Shown piece after piece: positions 16,868 to 26,412 of a stretch of DNA of 64,000 nt. The stretch's first letter is position 1; each line of letters starts with the position of its first letter. The notes beneath the pieces are model-generated. The model did no database searches. It was not told the DNA's origin and was given only the letters and a program-made list of their open reading frames with translations. Made by a program: the position numbers and the translations under genes. This DNA is from JAAYUD01 sp041907665 (GTDB lineage Bacteria > Bacteroidota > Bacteroidia > Bacteroidales > Bacteroidaceae), in assembly GCA_041907665.1 (NCBI GenBank), contig JAYRGW010000011.1, forward strand, positions 10,654 to 74,653, read 5' to 3'.

Positions 16868-19073
16868 TTTCATCATTCTCTTTAATGCTAACTTCTTGAA
16901 CACTTGGTCTGATTCCATTTGAATGTTCTGTTAATGCTAATTGAGAATAACGGTACATCATCTTACGGAAGAATGTATAAGGAGGCAACATACCCGTATA
17001 ATTTTGAACTTCATCTCTAGATGCTTGGTTGAGATAAAGATATAAGGGTGTATCGTTGACTTGCTTTTTCAGTGCTTTCACTAAAATATTATCATTTGAT
17101 TTCCATCCATGGTCGGCACGACCAATTATTAAATTTAGATTAGCCTGTTGCAATAATTCCGATGGAATATTATTGCTTTGGAGATTTGGATATTCGACAA
17201 TAATAATATTTTCATCTTGTGGATGGTAGAGATCGGTAATGTTTTTAGCTAAAATATAATTCTTCGAGTTTGGATTAAAATCTTTTTCGTATGATATGAT
17301 GCAAACTTTTAAACCGATACTTTTCCAATAGGTGGACAATTGTTCGGCCAAATAGGATTTCCCGGTGCTGTATTCAGTGCTGATGAAATTAACGATATAA
17401 GGCAGATTTTCTCTATGTTCCGTAAAAAAACGTAATATACTGCTACTTAAATATTTGATGGCCATCTCTGAACAAACCGTATCATAATTTCGAAACTGGA
17501 AAACTGATTTACGGGGGAAAGAACCTAGAATAGGTAAATTAGTGATACGACGGGCACGGATGGTATCACGAAGAGTCTGGTCTATTAATTCTAATAGCAA
17601 AAGGAATCCTAAAATAAATAAGAAACTTCCGACGCAAGCAGCTAGTACAACTTTTTTGCGTGCTCCCCCTATTGAAGAGAGCGGGTATGCCGGAGGGGTA
17701 AGAACTTTTAAGGTAGCCGATGTCATTTCAAGATTCTTCTTACGCATCAAAGCGTCATCGTAGGATTTCAATAATGATAGGTAATTGGCTTCTGTAAAAT
17801 TGATGCCTCTTTCTTTCCGTTTTATAGTCGAACCGACCGGCGCAAAGAACACATAACGTTCATTTAATTCTCGACGAGCTTTATCCATTACTTTTAAATC
17901 GGCTTTACTTTTTTCATAGCTAATTAACTCTTCTAGCCAATTGTCTACAATATTGTCTTTTGCAATACCTTCTTTAGTATATTGGTGCTTTTGATATTTT
18001 GTAGTGACTGCCGATAAATCGTTTTGTGCTTTTGATAATTCTCTTTTATTTAAATTAAGATTCTCATTGGAATTATTAGGCAATATTTCTCCTTCGGATA
18101 CTTTGGCTTGCAATTCGGATACTTGTCGCAATTTATTCAGAAATTCCATGTTTGTTAGATACTGTTTGGTGTTGGAATTCATCTGTTTCTCAAGTTCTTG
18201 TAAGGCTGATTTGGAGCTGCTATATAGTAATAGGGCGTCTTGATGTCTTAATTCAAACTCCTTGTTAACAGCCGCTATTTCTTTTGTCTCATCTGTATAG
18301 TTGATCACTCTTTTGGATATATTGTAGGCTGTCAAATCATCTTCTTGCCCATGAAGATCTCTTCCGATGATATCCAGTTGTTGCTTAAAATATTCAATTA
18401 CTTTATCTGTCTGTCCGTAGCGAATAGCGCTGTATTCATTGACAAATTCTTTCGATATGATAAGCAGGGTATTGTATGCAATTCCTGGATCGGTATCATT
18501 ATAAGATATTTGTAACAGATCGCTACTTCCTTCCCGTTCTACCGTTATTCGTTGTAAGTCGTTATAACAAAAATGCGGCATATTATAGTGAAAAAGACCA
18601 TAGAGATAATTATCTTTACTCGAATTGTAATATTTCAAAAAATTGTTATAGGTAGCATCTTCGCTTTTCTTATTGATTAGTCTTAATATAGCTTTGCCTT
18701 GATAGCTATCTTTGAGGTGATTGTAAATCATATTATAGTTTTTTGCTAGAATATAATTATTATCACGATTTGGGTTCCCATTAATCAGGCAACGGGCGTA
18801 GAGCCGAAGACAAACATTTTGTAGAGTTCCATCAGATTTGATTATATTGATAATATTATCAATTGAATTCTGGGCTATGGCATAAACTTCTGTTCCTTCT
18901 TTTTCTAAAGAGTAGCCCGATACGACTCCGGTATATACTAAACAATTGACTGAGTATTGTTTGGATAAGTGTTTAGTGCCTATGATTGCTAAAATGGTTA
19001 TTGAGAGAGTTCCGAGGATTAACCACCAACGTATCCGATATAAAAACTTAAATATATAAAGAACGTATTCCAT
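16854..19073 (-). CDS. Wzz/Wzc-like chain-length co-polymerase with degenerate ATPase domain
   Basis: The 739-residue protein has a membrane helix near residue 20, a long periplasmic coiled-coil region (about 170-450), a proline-rich motif before the second helix (LTPPAYPLSSIGGARKKVVL near 475) and a cytosolic ATPase-like domain. The Walker A region reads STEYSTGKSYLAEQL and the A'/B-like strand NIIIVEYPNL; no aspartate follows in that strand, and the C-terminal tail (ending NDENEEE) lacks the tyrosine cluster of BY-kinases. It probably sets glycan chain length, with kinase activity doubtful. It follows the TolC-like gene by 5 bp. Confidence 0.82.
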   Translation of the reverse strand: MEYVLYIFKFLYRIRWWLILGTLSITILAIIGTKHLSKQYSVNCLVYTGVVSGYSLEKEGTEVYAIAQNSIDNIINIIKSDGTLQNVCLRLYARCLINGNPNRDNNYILAKNYNMIYNHLKDSYQGKAILRLINKKSEDATYNNFLKYYNSSKDNYLYGLFHYNMPHFCYNDLQRITVEREGSSDLLQISYNDTDPGIAYNTLLIISKEFVNEYSAIRYGQTDKVIEYFKQQLDIIGRDLHGQEDDLTAYNISKRVINYTDETKEIAAVNKEFELRHQDALLLYSSSKSALQELEKQMNSNTKQYLTNMEFLNKLRQVSELQAKVSEGEILPNNSNENLNLNKRELSKAQNDLSAVTTKYQKHQYTKEGIAKDNIVDNWLEELISYEKSKADLKVMDKARRELNERYVFFAPVGSTIKRKERGINFTEANYLSLLKSYDDALMRKKNLEMTSATLKVLTPPAYPLSSIGGARKKVVLAACVGSFLFILGFLLLLELIDQTLRDTIRARRITNLPILGSFPRKSVFQFRNYDTVCSEMAIKYLSSSILRFFTEHRENLPYIVNFISTEYSTGKSYLAEQLSTYWKSIGLKVCIISYEKDFNPNSKNYILAKNITDLYHPQDENIIIVEYPNLQSNNIPSELLQQANLNLIIGRADHGWKSNDNILVKALKKQVNDTPLYLYLNQASRDEVQNYTGMLPPYTFFRKMMYRYSQLALTEHSNGIRPSVQEVSIKENDENEEE

Positions 19074-19078
19074 AATAA

Positions 19079-19852
19079 TTATTTCTTTTTGAAAAGGGAT
19101 GTATGTGAGAGGAGGTCGAGTGTCATCATGTCTCTAATTAATGTATTTTTGCAAGTTTCGAAACCTTGTTTGGCTTGACTTTGAGAAGATTTTGCATTAG
19201 CTAAATCAGCTGGTGTCGCTTTTCCGTTAACAAACTTATTTTCAATGTATTCATATTGTACGGTTGCCTGCACCATTGCGTCATTGCATATTTTTAGAGT
19301 ATTGATATTGAGCATTACGCTTGAATAAAGTTCGATTATTTGCTTTTTGAGCTCCTCAAATTTAATATCTCTTTCCAATTCTGCCGAACGAATGGCTAAG
19401 CGTTGGCGTTTGATACTAGGGCGAATGTCAAATAGCTTATCTAAAGAGATACTTAATCCTGCTCCTGCAGAATAAAGATTTTGTGTGGTCGAACTGAAAT
19501 TAGTTGTAGCAGGGGTGTAAACATCAGAATAATATGCATCATTAGCCATTCTGCCGTATTGATAACTTCCGCGAATACTGAAGAAACTAAGAAAATCTCG
19601 TTTCTGTTTGGAAAGCAACATCTTTTGAATAACTATGTCATTCTCTTGGAATTGGTAAGTGGGTGATTTCTTTGCATTTTCAAAGAGAAGAGACAACGGA
19701 GGCAGGTTAATATTTTGAAGTTCGTTATTGCTTAGTTCCGAATAATCGCTGATCGTTGTTGTATCTTCGTTTTGTGCAATGCATTTGTCTGTTATGAAAC
19801 TACCAGAAATAATGACGAGGATGAATAGAGTGTATCTTTTTATTAAAAGCAT
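19079..19852 (-). CDS. Half-length TolC-family outer membrane protein
   Basis: The protein has 257 residues, with a signal peptide ending near CIAQ (residue 27). It then has one outer membrane efflux-type repeat: beta-strand region SIRGSYQYGRMANDAYYSDV and STTQNLYSAGAGLSISLDKL, then a coiled-coil pair from IKRQRLAIRSAELERDIKFE to the end (NKFVNGKATPADLANAKSS). Full TolC proteins carry two such repeats in 400-500 residues. It is first in the minus-strand unit with the Wzc-like protein, so it may be the outer membrane partner in export. Whether half-length is native or a truncation is not clear; both ends look intact. Confidence 0.75.
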   Translation of the reverse strand: MLLIKRYTLFILVIISGSFITDKCIAQNEDTTTISDYSELSNNELQNINLPPLSLLFENAKKSPTYQFQENDIVIQKMLLSKQKRDFLSFFSIRGSYQYGRMANDAYYSDVYTPATTNFSSTTQNLYSAGAGLSISLDKLFDIRPSIKRQRLAIRSAELERDIKFEELKKQIIELYSSVMLNINTLKICNDAMVQATVQYEYIENKFVNGKATPADLANAKSSQSQAKQGFETCKNTLIRDMMTLDLLSHTSLFKKK

Positions 19853-19980
19853 ATTGCAATCTCTTAATTAATAAGATGTAAAGGTAAGTATAATTTTTTA
19901 AAACTACTCTTCTTTGTTGAAAAATGTTTCATAAGCCTTTCTCTTTTGTTATTCTTTATTGTTTCGGAAGTCTTTATAGT

Positions 19981-20023
19981 TTTTAAAAACGTCTCAGAAT
20001 CGTCCTCTAACGATTTCCGAGAC
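19981..20023 (-). terminator. Rho-independent terminator after the aminotransferase gene
   Basis: On the minus strand a hairpin pairs GTCTCGGAAATCGT with ACGATTCTGAGAC (20023-19991) and is followed by GTTTTTAAAA. It lies between the stop at 20147 and the TolC-like start at 19852. The rest of 19853-20146 shows no gene. Confidence 0.75.
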
Positions 20024-20146
20024 GCAACACAAAAACTAAACTAGACTTCAACTATACAAAAATTAGGGGTTTCACAACTCCTTTTATGATGCAAATATCG
20101 TTATAGTTTCTTGAATATCCAAATTTCGTGATAAAAAATACATACT

Positions 20147-21466
20147 CTAATGTTGAACAGGGTGATTTTTTTCAAAAATTTGCATTCTTTGTTCTAATAA
20201 CTCGTATTGATTGTCTTTGATGAACGATGTACATGCCCTTAAACCTTCTTGCTTGCTGCCAGTGGTCACTAGAGAGATAGCACTTACACCATAATACATC
20301 AATTCTTTAGCCAATTCGCCACTCGTCATACCTGGGTATCCGATAGTAAAATAGAATCCATCGGCTATGGGGTCTCCCAAGTCATTATTGTACACTAAGT
20401 AGAAACCATGACGTAGGAATGTTTCTTTCAGTTTACGAGCTCGTTCTCCATATACTTTGACTTCGTTGATAAAATTATATTTACCTCCACAGGCCGCTTT
20501 GAACATTGCAGCTAGTGCGTATTGTGCCGAATGGCTGGTACCGGATGACAGGGCATATAGTATACGATGAATAAAGACAGTCCCGAATGTTCCGCCTCCA
20601 TAACGTGTTGTGAGACCTGCATAGCTACGATGATAAAGTGAATCGGATATGCAACTTACTCCTATGCGTTGACCGGCATAGCTGAATGCCTTTGACCCTG
20701 ATATCAGTAAAATATAATTTTTTGTGTAGTGTGCCACCGTGGGTTGGAAAGGCGGTTGATATGGTTGGCTGAGATCTTTGCGAAAGTCCATTGCAAAGTA
20801 CGCCAAATCTTCTAATACGATAACGTCGTATTTGGTTGCCAGCTCACCGATTGTCTTTAGTTCTTCTTCTTTTAAACAAATCCAACTTGGATTATTAGGG
20901 TTGGAGTATATGATTGCAGAGATGTTTCCTTTTTTGAGATAACTTTCAAGTTTATCTTTTAGCTTTTCACCGCGATAGTCGTACACATCGAATGTTTCGA
21001 ACTTTTGTCCCATCACAACCAGTTGTTGTTTTTGAACAGGAAATCCCGGGTCGATGAACAAAATGGTATCTTTCTCCGGATTGCATTGGCTGCAAGTGAG
21101 AAAAGATGCGAAAGTACCCTGCATAGATCCAGTGACGGGAACGCATCCCTCAGGGCTTATATCAACATTGATAAAGGCTTTTACAAAGTTGGATGCTTGC
21201 TGTTTCAAGTCGGCAAGACCGTTGATGTCCGGATAGAGGCTTGCGATGCCTTTTTGAAGAGCTGCTATTTCGGCTTGTACACCGACAGAAGAAGGAGGAA
21301 GTCCGGGAACACCCATTTCCATCTTAATGAATTCGACACCAGATTCTTGTTCTGCTTTTGCAGCAATAGCTTTTACTTCACGAATCGTGGTTTTAGAGAA
21401 GTCTACGATTTGGAACTCATTGATAGTACTATCAATGAGTTCTCTATTAATCGGAGTATTTTTCAT
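20147..21466 (-). CDS. PLP-dependent aminotransferase, class I/II
   Basis: The 439-residue fold-type I enzyme has IIYSNPNNPSWICLKEEEL (substrate-contact NPNNP), VLEDLAYFAMDFR (cofactor-binding D and Y) and YILLISGSKAFSYAGQRIGV, where K in SGSKAFS should form the Schiff base and the following R contacts phosphate. It probably transaminates an aromatic or branched amino acid or its keto acid in the cytoplasm; the substrate is not visible. It follows fabD by 28 bp on the same strand and ends before a clear terminator, so the two may share a transcript. Confidence 0.88.
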   Translation of the reverse strand: MKNTPINRELIDSTINEFQIVDFSKTTIREVKAIAAKAEQESGVEFIKMEMGVPGLPPSSVGVQAEIAALQKGIASLYPDINGLADLKQQASNFVKAFINVDISPEGCVPVTGSMQGTFASFLTCSQCNPEKDTILFIDPGFPVQKQQLVVMGQKFETFDVYDYRGEKLKDKLESYLKKGNISAIIYSNPNNPSWICLKEEELKTIGELATKYDVIVLEDLAYFAMDFRKDLSQPYQPPFQPTVAHYTKNYILLISGSKAFSYAGQRIGVSCISDSLYHRSYAGLTTRYGGGTFGTVFIHRILYALSSGTSHSAQYALAAMFKAACGGKYNFINEVKVYGERARKLKETFLRHGFYLVYNNDLGDPIADGFYFTIGYPGMTSGELAKELMYYGVSAISLVTTGSKQEGLRACTSFIKDNQYELLEQRMQIFEKNHPVQH

Positions 21467-21494
21467 GGTAATATATAATTAATATGGTATTCTC

Positions 21495-22382
21495 TTATTC
21501 GATTCCGTGAGCCGAGACGTTCGAATCTATTTTGGAAATAAGTTTCTGAAGAACAACTCCAGGACCACATTCGGTGAAGTCTGTTGCACCATCGGCAATC
21601 ATGTTTTTGGCACTCTGAGAGAAACGAACGGGAGCAGTGAGTTGCGCTACTAGATTTTTTCTTATTTCTTCAGGATTAGTATGAGGTTTGGCATCCACAT
21701 TTTGATAGATGGGGCATTTAGGTGTGTTGAAGTTTGTCTTTTGGATAGCTTCTTCTAGTTCTTCTTTTGCCGGTTGCATCAACGGTGAGTGAAATGCACC
21801 GCCTACTTTCAGCGGAAGGGCACGCTTTGCTCCTGCGGCTTTCATTAGTTCGCAAGCTTTATTGATGCCTTCGATTGTACCAGAAATAACCAATTGTCCC
21901 GGGCAATTGTAGTTTGCCGGTACGCAGACTTCTCCTTCTGCATTTACTTGCTCGCATATTTCTTCTACTTTTTCATCCGGTAGAGCAATAATTGCCGCCA
22001 TTGTCGAAGGCTTAGCTTCGCATGCCTTTTGCATAGCCATAGCGCGGGCATAAACCAATTTCAGTCCGTCTTCAAAGTTCAATGCGCCACAAGCAACCAA
22101 TGCTGAGAATTCTCCAAGCGAGTGTCCGGCAACCATTTCGGGTTTGAAGGCTTCGCCCATGCAGAGGGCCGAAATAACAGAATGAAGAAATACAGCTGGC
22201 TGTGTTACTTTCGTTTGTTTCAACTCTTCATCTGTTCCATCAAACATTATATCAGTAATGCGATAGCCTAAAATGCTATTTGCCTTTTCAAATAAATCTT
22301 TTGCTAACGCAGAACTTTCGTATAAGTCTTTGCCCATTCCTACAAATTGAGCTCCTTGACCGGGGAATACAAATGCTTTCAT
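21495..22382 (-). CDS. fabD: Malonyl-CoA:ACP transacylase
   Basis: The 295-residue enzyme loads malonate from CoA onto acyl carrier protein for fatty acid synthesis. All family motifs are present: GQGAQFVGMG at residues 8-17, the nucleophile serine in GHSLGEFSALV near residue 92, the arginine in YARAMAMQ, the catalytic histidine in GGAFHSPLM near 200 and the late glutamine in GPGVVLQKLI. Length is normal. A TAAATTTG element (22416-22409, minus) lies 26 bp before the start and probably acts as the -7 box. Confidence 0.96.
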   Translation of the reverse strand: MKAFVFPGQGAQFVGMGKDLYESSALAKDLFEKANSILGYRITDIMFDGTDEELKQTKVTQPAVFLHSVISALCMGEAFKPEMVAGHSLGEFSALVACGALNFEDGLKLVYARAMAMQKACEAKPSTMAAIIALPDEKVEEICEQVNAEGEVCVPANYNCPGQLVISGTIEGINKACELMKAAGAKRALPLKVGGAFHSPLMQPAKEELEEAIQKTNFNTPKCPIYQNVDAKPHTNPEEIRKNLVAQLTAPVRFSQSAKNMIADGATDFTECGPGVVLQKLISKIDSNVSAHGIE

Positions 22383-22408
22383 CTTTTTGTTTTATTTTTA
22401 ATTCGGTG

Positions 22409-22416
22409 CAAATTTA
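22409..22416 (-). promoter_or_regulatory. Putative -7 element of fabD
   Basis: TAAATTTG on the minus strand matches TAnnTTTG. No clear TTTG lies 19-21 bp upstream. The rest of the 340-bp gap to the NUDIX gene is AT-rich and shows no other gene. Confidence 0.45.
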
Positions 22417-22664
22417 TAAAAACTCTTTGGATAAATCGTTGCATTTGTTACATTATTCTTCTTTGGTCTGTAAAAGAAAGCACCGACATAGAAATATGGT
22501 TCATCGCAATGCATAGATATTAGGGAAAATATTCTTTACTTATATCTTATGTGGAATAGATATTGTCTTTTATATAATAACTACCTTATTGTTAATGTAA
22601 AAAGAGGAACGCTTAAAGATATGTAAAACAATAAATTGGAATGATTAAAAAATAATAGTCTTTA

Positions 22665-22695
22665 TTTGGGAAAAGAAAAAAAACATCTATATTTG
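22665..22695 (+). promoter_or_regulatory. Promoter of the NUDIX regulator gene
   Basis: TTTG at 22665-22668 and TATATTTG at 22688-22695 are 19 bp apart, an exact match to the Bacteroidetes consensus. The -7 box covers the alternative GTG start at 22695, which argues for the ATG at 22722. Confidence 0.8.
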
Positions 22696-22721
22696 TGCCA
22701 TGTTTAAATATTAAAATCGAT

Positions 22722-23450
22722 ATGCAAAGCACTCAACCTAAAAAAGAATATGCCCTTAATCATATTTCTATCGATTCTGTTATTCTGGGTTTCGATGGTA
22801 AAGATTTAAAGGTATTGCTCGTTCCACAGAATGTTGAAGTAGGAGCAAAACTACTTTCTTTTAAAAAATTACCGGGTGACCTTATCTTTAAAGACGAAGA
22901 TTTTGAAGTGGCGGCACATCGTACATTAAATGATTTGACGGGTATTCATGGTGTGAGAATGTACCAATTTAAAACTTATGGCTCCAAGGACCGTTGTTCG
23001 GAGAAAGATTTTCTCTGGTTGGAGCAAACGGCGGGAATCAAGGTCGAGAGCATTGTAACGACAGCTTATTTGTCGGCCGTCAAATTGGATGGGGCCTTGA
23101 AGCATACCGTGAAGAAATACGATTGTGAATGGTGCGCAATCAACGAAGTTGCCGACTTGGCCTTCGATCATAATATTATTTTGGAAGAAGCTCTGTATTA
23201 TTTTAGAAGATTAGTCACTCATAGCCCTGCTATCATATTCGAGTTATTACCTCGCAAGTTTACTATATTGCAATTGCGTACGCTATTCGAACTGATTTAT
23301 CAAAAGAAATATGATATACGGAATTTTCAGAAGAAACTGACGCAAATGTTGTATGTCGTTCCGCTGGACGAATTCGAAAAGGGAGTGCGGCATCGGGCTG
23401 CCAGGTATTATCATTTCGACAAAGTGCTTTACAACAAGTCGAGACGTTAA
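22722..23450 (+). CDS. NUDIX-type transcription regulator of the xylose genes
   Basis: The 242-residue protein has an N-terminal NUDIX-like domain (ISIDSVILGFDGKDLKVLLV, then DFEVAAHRTLNDLTGI in place of a full NUDIX box) and a C-terminal winged helix (LPRKFTILQLRTLFELIYQK, then the wing near VVPLDEFEKGVRHRAARYY). The NUDIX box lacks the REExxEE catalytic set, fitting a sugar-sensing regulator of the NrtR/AraR/XylR group rather than a hydrolase. It stands directly before xylB-xylA-xylE, 111 bp away; the same order is known in Bacteroides. It probably represses or activates these genes in response to xylose or a derivative; the effector is inference. Confidence 0.85.
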   Translation: MQSTQPKKEYALNHISIDSVILGFDGKDLKVLLVPQNVEVGAKLLSFKKLPGDLIFKDEDFEVAAHRTLNDLTGIHGVRMYQFKTYGSKDRCSEKDFLWLEQTAGIKVESIVTTAYLSAVKLDGALKHTVKKYDCEWCAINEVADLAFDHNIILEEALYYFRRLVTHSPAIIFELLPRKFTILQLRTLFELIYQKKYDIRNFQKKLTQMLYVVPLDEFEKGVRHRAARYYHFDKVLYNKSRR

Positions 23451-23561
23451 TTGTTGAGTGTGATATTGTATGCAAAAACTAAACACAATGCTTTAATGAC
23501 TATCCGTGTTGCATGGGATGGGTATCCTATTTGTCATTAGGCAGTAAGAAATTATAATAAT

Positions 23562-25052
23562 ATGTATTTATTAGGTTATGACATTGGAAGTTCGTCGGTA
23601 AAGGCTAGTTTGGTAGATGCCGACTCAGGGAAATGTGTTGCTTCGGCATTTTACCCCAAAACAGAAGCTGCTATTCTCTCCGTAAAGGCTGGATGGGCTG
23701 AACAGAATCCGTCTGATTGGTGGAATTATTTGAAACTATCTACAGCCGCTGTACTCGAAGAAAGTGGGGCCGACCCAGCAGCAATCATGGCTATCGGGAT
23801 TTCTTATCAAATGCATGGATTGGTTTGTGTGGATAAGCAACAACAGGTGCTGCGTCCTGCCATTATCTGGTGCGATTCTCGAGCTGTGCCTTTTGGAAAC
23901 AGTGCTTTCAATGAAATAGGCGCAGAAAAGTGCCTTTCCCATCTACTCAATTCCCCTGGCAATTTTACGGCCTCCAAATTGGCATGGGTGAAACAGAACG
24001 AACCACAGATATTCGAGAAAATAGATAAGGTTATGCTTCCCGGTGACTATATTGCCATGAAGCTGTCCGGAGAAATTTGTACTACAGTTTCAGGTCTTTC
24101 GGAAGGCATGTTCTGGGATTTCAAGGAAAATCGTGTTGCCGACTTTTTGTTGGACTATTACGGGTTCGACAAATCTATTTTACCCGACATTCGTTCTACC
24201 TTTTCAGAACAAGGGCAGCTTAGTGCATCTGCTGCTGCCGAACTTGGCTTAAAACAGGGTATCAGTATATCCTATCGTGCCGGCGATCAACCCAATAACG
24301 CATTGTCTCTAAATGTCTTTGATGTTGGAGAAATTGCTTCTACGGCAGGAACGTCGGGAGTTGTTTATGGTGTAAATGGCAATGTGGATTATGACAACCT
24401 TTCTCGTGTCAATACGTTTGCACACGTTAATCATTCTGCCCAGCAGACACGCCTAGGCGTTTTGTTGTGCATCAATGGCACTGGCATATTGAACTCATGG
24501 ACCCGTCATCAGATACTTGGAGATACGTTGTCGTATGCCGAGATGAATGATTTGGCGGCTACCGCCCCGATTGGGTCTCATGGTTTGTCTATTATGCCCT
24601 TTGGTAACGGTGCCGAACGCATGTTAGAAAACAAAGAAATGCATTGCAGCATCAATGGTATCGATTTCAATATTCATCAGCGTCAACACATCGTGAGGGC
24701 TGTGCAAGAGGGTATTGTATTCTCTATGAAGTATGGTATTGATATTATGCAGGATATGGGACTTCCGGTGAAAGTCATTCATGCCGGTTATGCCAATATG
24801 TTTATGAGTCCGTTGTTCCGAGATACTCTGGCCAGTGTAACAGGTGCCACTATCGAGTTATACAACACTGACGGTTCTGTGGGAGCTGCCAAGGGAGCAG
24901 GAATGGGTATCGGGTATTATAAAGACAATACCGAAGCTTTTGCTACATTAGAGAAAAAGCAGGTTATCGAGCCTGATACGAAACAAGAAACAGCATATAA
25001 AGATGCATACGAACATTGGAAACAGTGTTTATCAACTATGGCTATTAATTAA
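23562..25052 (+). CDS. xylB: Xylulokinase
   Basis: The 496-residue FGGY-family kinase phosphorylates D-xylulose to xylulose 5-phosphate. It has the ATP phosphate loop YDIGSSSVKASLVD at the N-terminus, the sugar-contact region GISYQMHGLVCVD with IIWCDSRA, the catalytic aspartate in YRAGDQPNNALSLNV near residue 243, and the C-terminal adenosine region IHAGYANMFMSPLF with LYNTDGSVGAAKGAG. It is followed after 30 bp by xylA, so the pathway order is transport, isomerisation, phosphorylation within one operon. xylB is named by context and motifs; other FGGY substrates are less likely. Confidence 0.94.
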   Translation: MYLLGYDIGSSSVKASLVDADSGKCVASAFYPKTEAAILSVKAGWAEQNPSDWWNYLKLSTAAVLEESGADPAAIMAIGISYQMHGLVCVDKQQQVLRPAIIWCDSRAVPFGNSAFNEIGAEKCLSHLLNSPGNFTASKLAWVKQNEPQIFEKIDKVMLPGDYIAMKLSGEICTTVSGLSEGMFWDFKENRVADFLLDYYGFDKSILPDIRSTFSEQGQLSASAAAELGLKQGISISYRAGDQPNNALSLNVFDVGEIASTAGTSGVVYGVNGNVDYDNLSRVNTFAHVNHSAQQTRLGVLLCINGTGILNSWTRHQILGDTLSYAEMNDLAATAPIGSHGLSIMPFGNGAERMLENKEMHCSINGIDFNIHQRQHIVRAVQEGIVFSMKYGIDIMQDMGLPVKVIHAGYANMFMSPLFRDTLASVTGATIELYNTDGSVGAAKGAGMGIGYYKDNTEAFATLEKKQVIEPDTKQETAYKDAYEHWKQCLSTMAIN

Positions 25053-25082
25053 TATATTTAAATCTATATAATTTATTTTATC

Positions 25083-26393
25083 ATGACAAAAGAATATTTT
25101 TCTGGAATTGAAAAGATTAAATTCGAAGGTAAAGAGAGTAAAAACCCGATGGCATTTCATTATTATGATGCCAACAAGGTTGTTATGGGTAAACCTATGA
25201 AAGATTGGTTGAAATTTGCAATGGCTTGGTGGCATACACTCGGTGCACAAGGAACAGACCAATTTGGTGGCGATACCAAAGCTTTTCCTTGGAATGGTGA
25301 TTCTGATAAGTTACAAGCTGCTAAGAACAAAGTTGATGCAGGTTTTGAATTTATGCAGAAAGTGGGCATTGAATATTATTGCTTCCACGATGTAGACCTT
25401 TGCTCCGAAGCAGATACAATAGAAGAATATGAAGCCAATTTGAAACAAATCGTGGCTTACTTGAAGCAGAAAATGGACCAGACTGGCATTAAACTCTTGT
25501 GGGGTACTGCCAATATCTTCAGCCATGCTCGTTATATGAATGGTGCAGCTACAAATCCTAACTTCGACGTAGTAGCTCGTGCTTCTGTTCAATTGAAAAA
25601 TGCAATTGATGCGACGATCGAACTCGGTGGTACAAACTATGTATTCTGGGGTGGCCGCGAAGGCTATATGTCATTGTTGAATACCGATCAGAAACGCGAA
25701 AAAGAGCACTTGGCCATGATGCTTACAAAATGTCGCGATTATGCTCGTGCTAAGGGCTTTAAGGGTACATTCCTTATTGAACCAAAGCCAATGGAACCGA
25801 CCAAGCATCAGTATGACGTCGATACCGAGACTGTTATCGGATTCCTTCGTGCACACGATTTGGACAAAGATTTCAAAGTAAACATTGAGGTAAATCATGC
25901 AACACTTGCCGGTCATACATTCGAACACGAATTGGCTGTTGCCGTAGACAACGGAATGTTGGGATCTATCGATGCCAATCGTGGTGATTATCAAAATGGT
26001 TGGGATACCGATCAATTCCCTATCGATCATTTTGAACTTGTTCAGGCTATGATGCAGATTATTCGCAATGGCGGTTTGCACAATGGCGGATCGAACTTTG
26101 ATGCGAAGACTCGTCGTAATTCTACCGATTTGGAAGATATTTTCATTGCTCATATTAGTGGCATGGATGCAATGGCTCATGCATTGCTTAGCGCTGCCGA
26201 AATATTGGAGAAGTCTCCTTATCAGCAGATGTTCAAAGAGCGTTATGCTTCTTTCGATGCAGGCAAAGGTAAAGAGTTCGAGTTGGGTAAGCTCAACCTC
26301 GAAGACTTGGTTGCTTATGCCAAAGAGCATGGAGAACCTAAGCAGATAAGTGGCAAGCAGGAGCTTTACGAAGCTATCGTAAACATGTATTAA
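25083..26393 (+). CDS. xylA: Xylose isomerase
   Basis: The 436-residue protein is a class II xylose isomerase converting D-xylose to D-xylulose in the cytoplasm. Visible active-site parts are the catalytic histidine region YYCFHDVDLCSE near residue 103, VFWGGREGYMSLLNTD, the metal ligands in FLIEPKPMEPTKHQYD and VNIEVNHATLAGHTFEHE, and SIDANRGDYQNGWDTD. Length fits the long class. It lies between xylB and the transporter with gaps of 30 and 19 bp. Confidence 0.97.
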   Translation: MTKEYFSGIEKIKFEGKESKNPMAFHYYDANKVVMGKPMKDWLKFAMAWWHTLGAQGTDQFGGDTKAFPWNGDSDKLQAAKNKVDAGFEFMQKVGIEYYCFHDVDLCSEADTIEEYEANLKQIVAYLKQKMDQTGIKLLWGTANIFSHARYMNGAATNPNFDVVARASVQLKNAIDATIELGGTNYVFWGGREGYMSLLNTDQKREKEHLAMMLTKCRDYARAKGFKGTFLIEPKPMEPTKHQYDVDTETVIGFLRAHDLDKDFKVNIEVNHATLAGHTFEHELAVAVDNGMLGSIDANRGDYQNGWDTDQFPIDHFELVQAMMQIIRNGGLHNGGSNFDAKTRRNSTDLEDIFIAHISGMDAMAHALLSAAEILEKSPYQQMFKERYASFDAGKGKEFELGKLNLEDLVAYAKEHGEPKQISGKQELYEAIVNMY

Positions 26394-26412
26394 TACTGTA
26401 TCTGTCACTTTT

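Noticed and set aside
22695..22721. GTG start at 22695 for the NUDIX regulator
   Set aside because: The GTG overlaps the -7 box TATATTTG, so it would not be in the mRNA.
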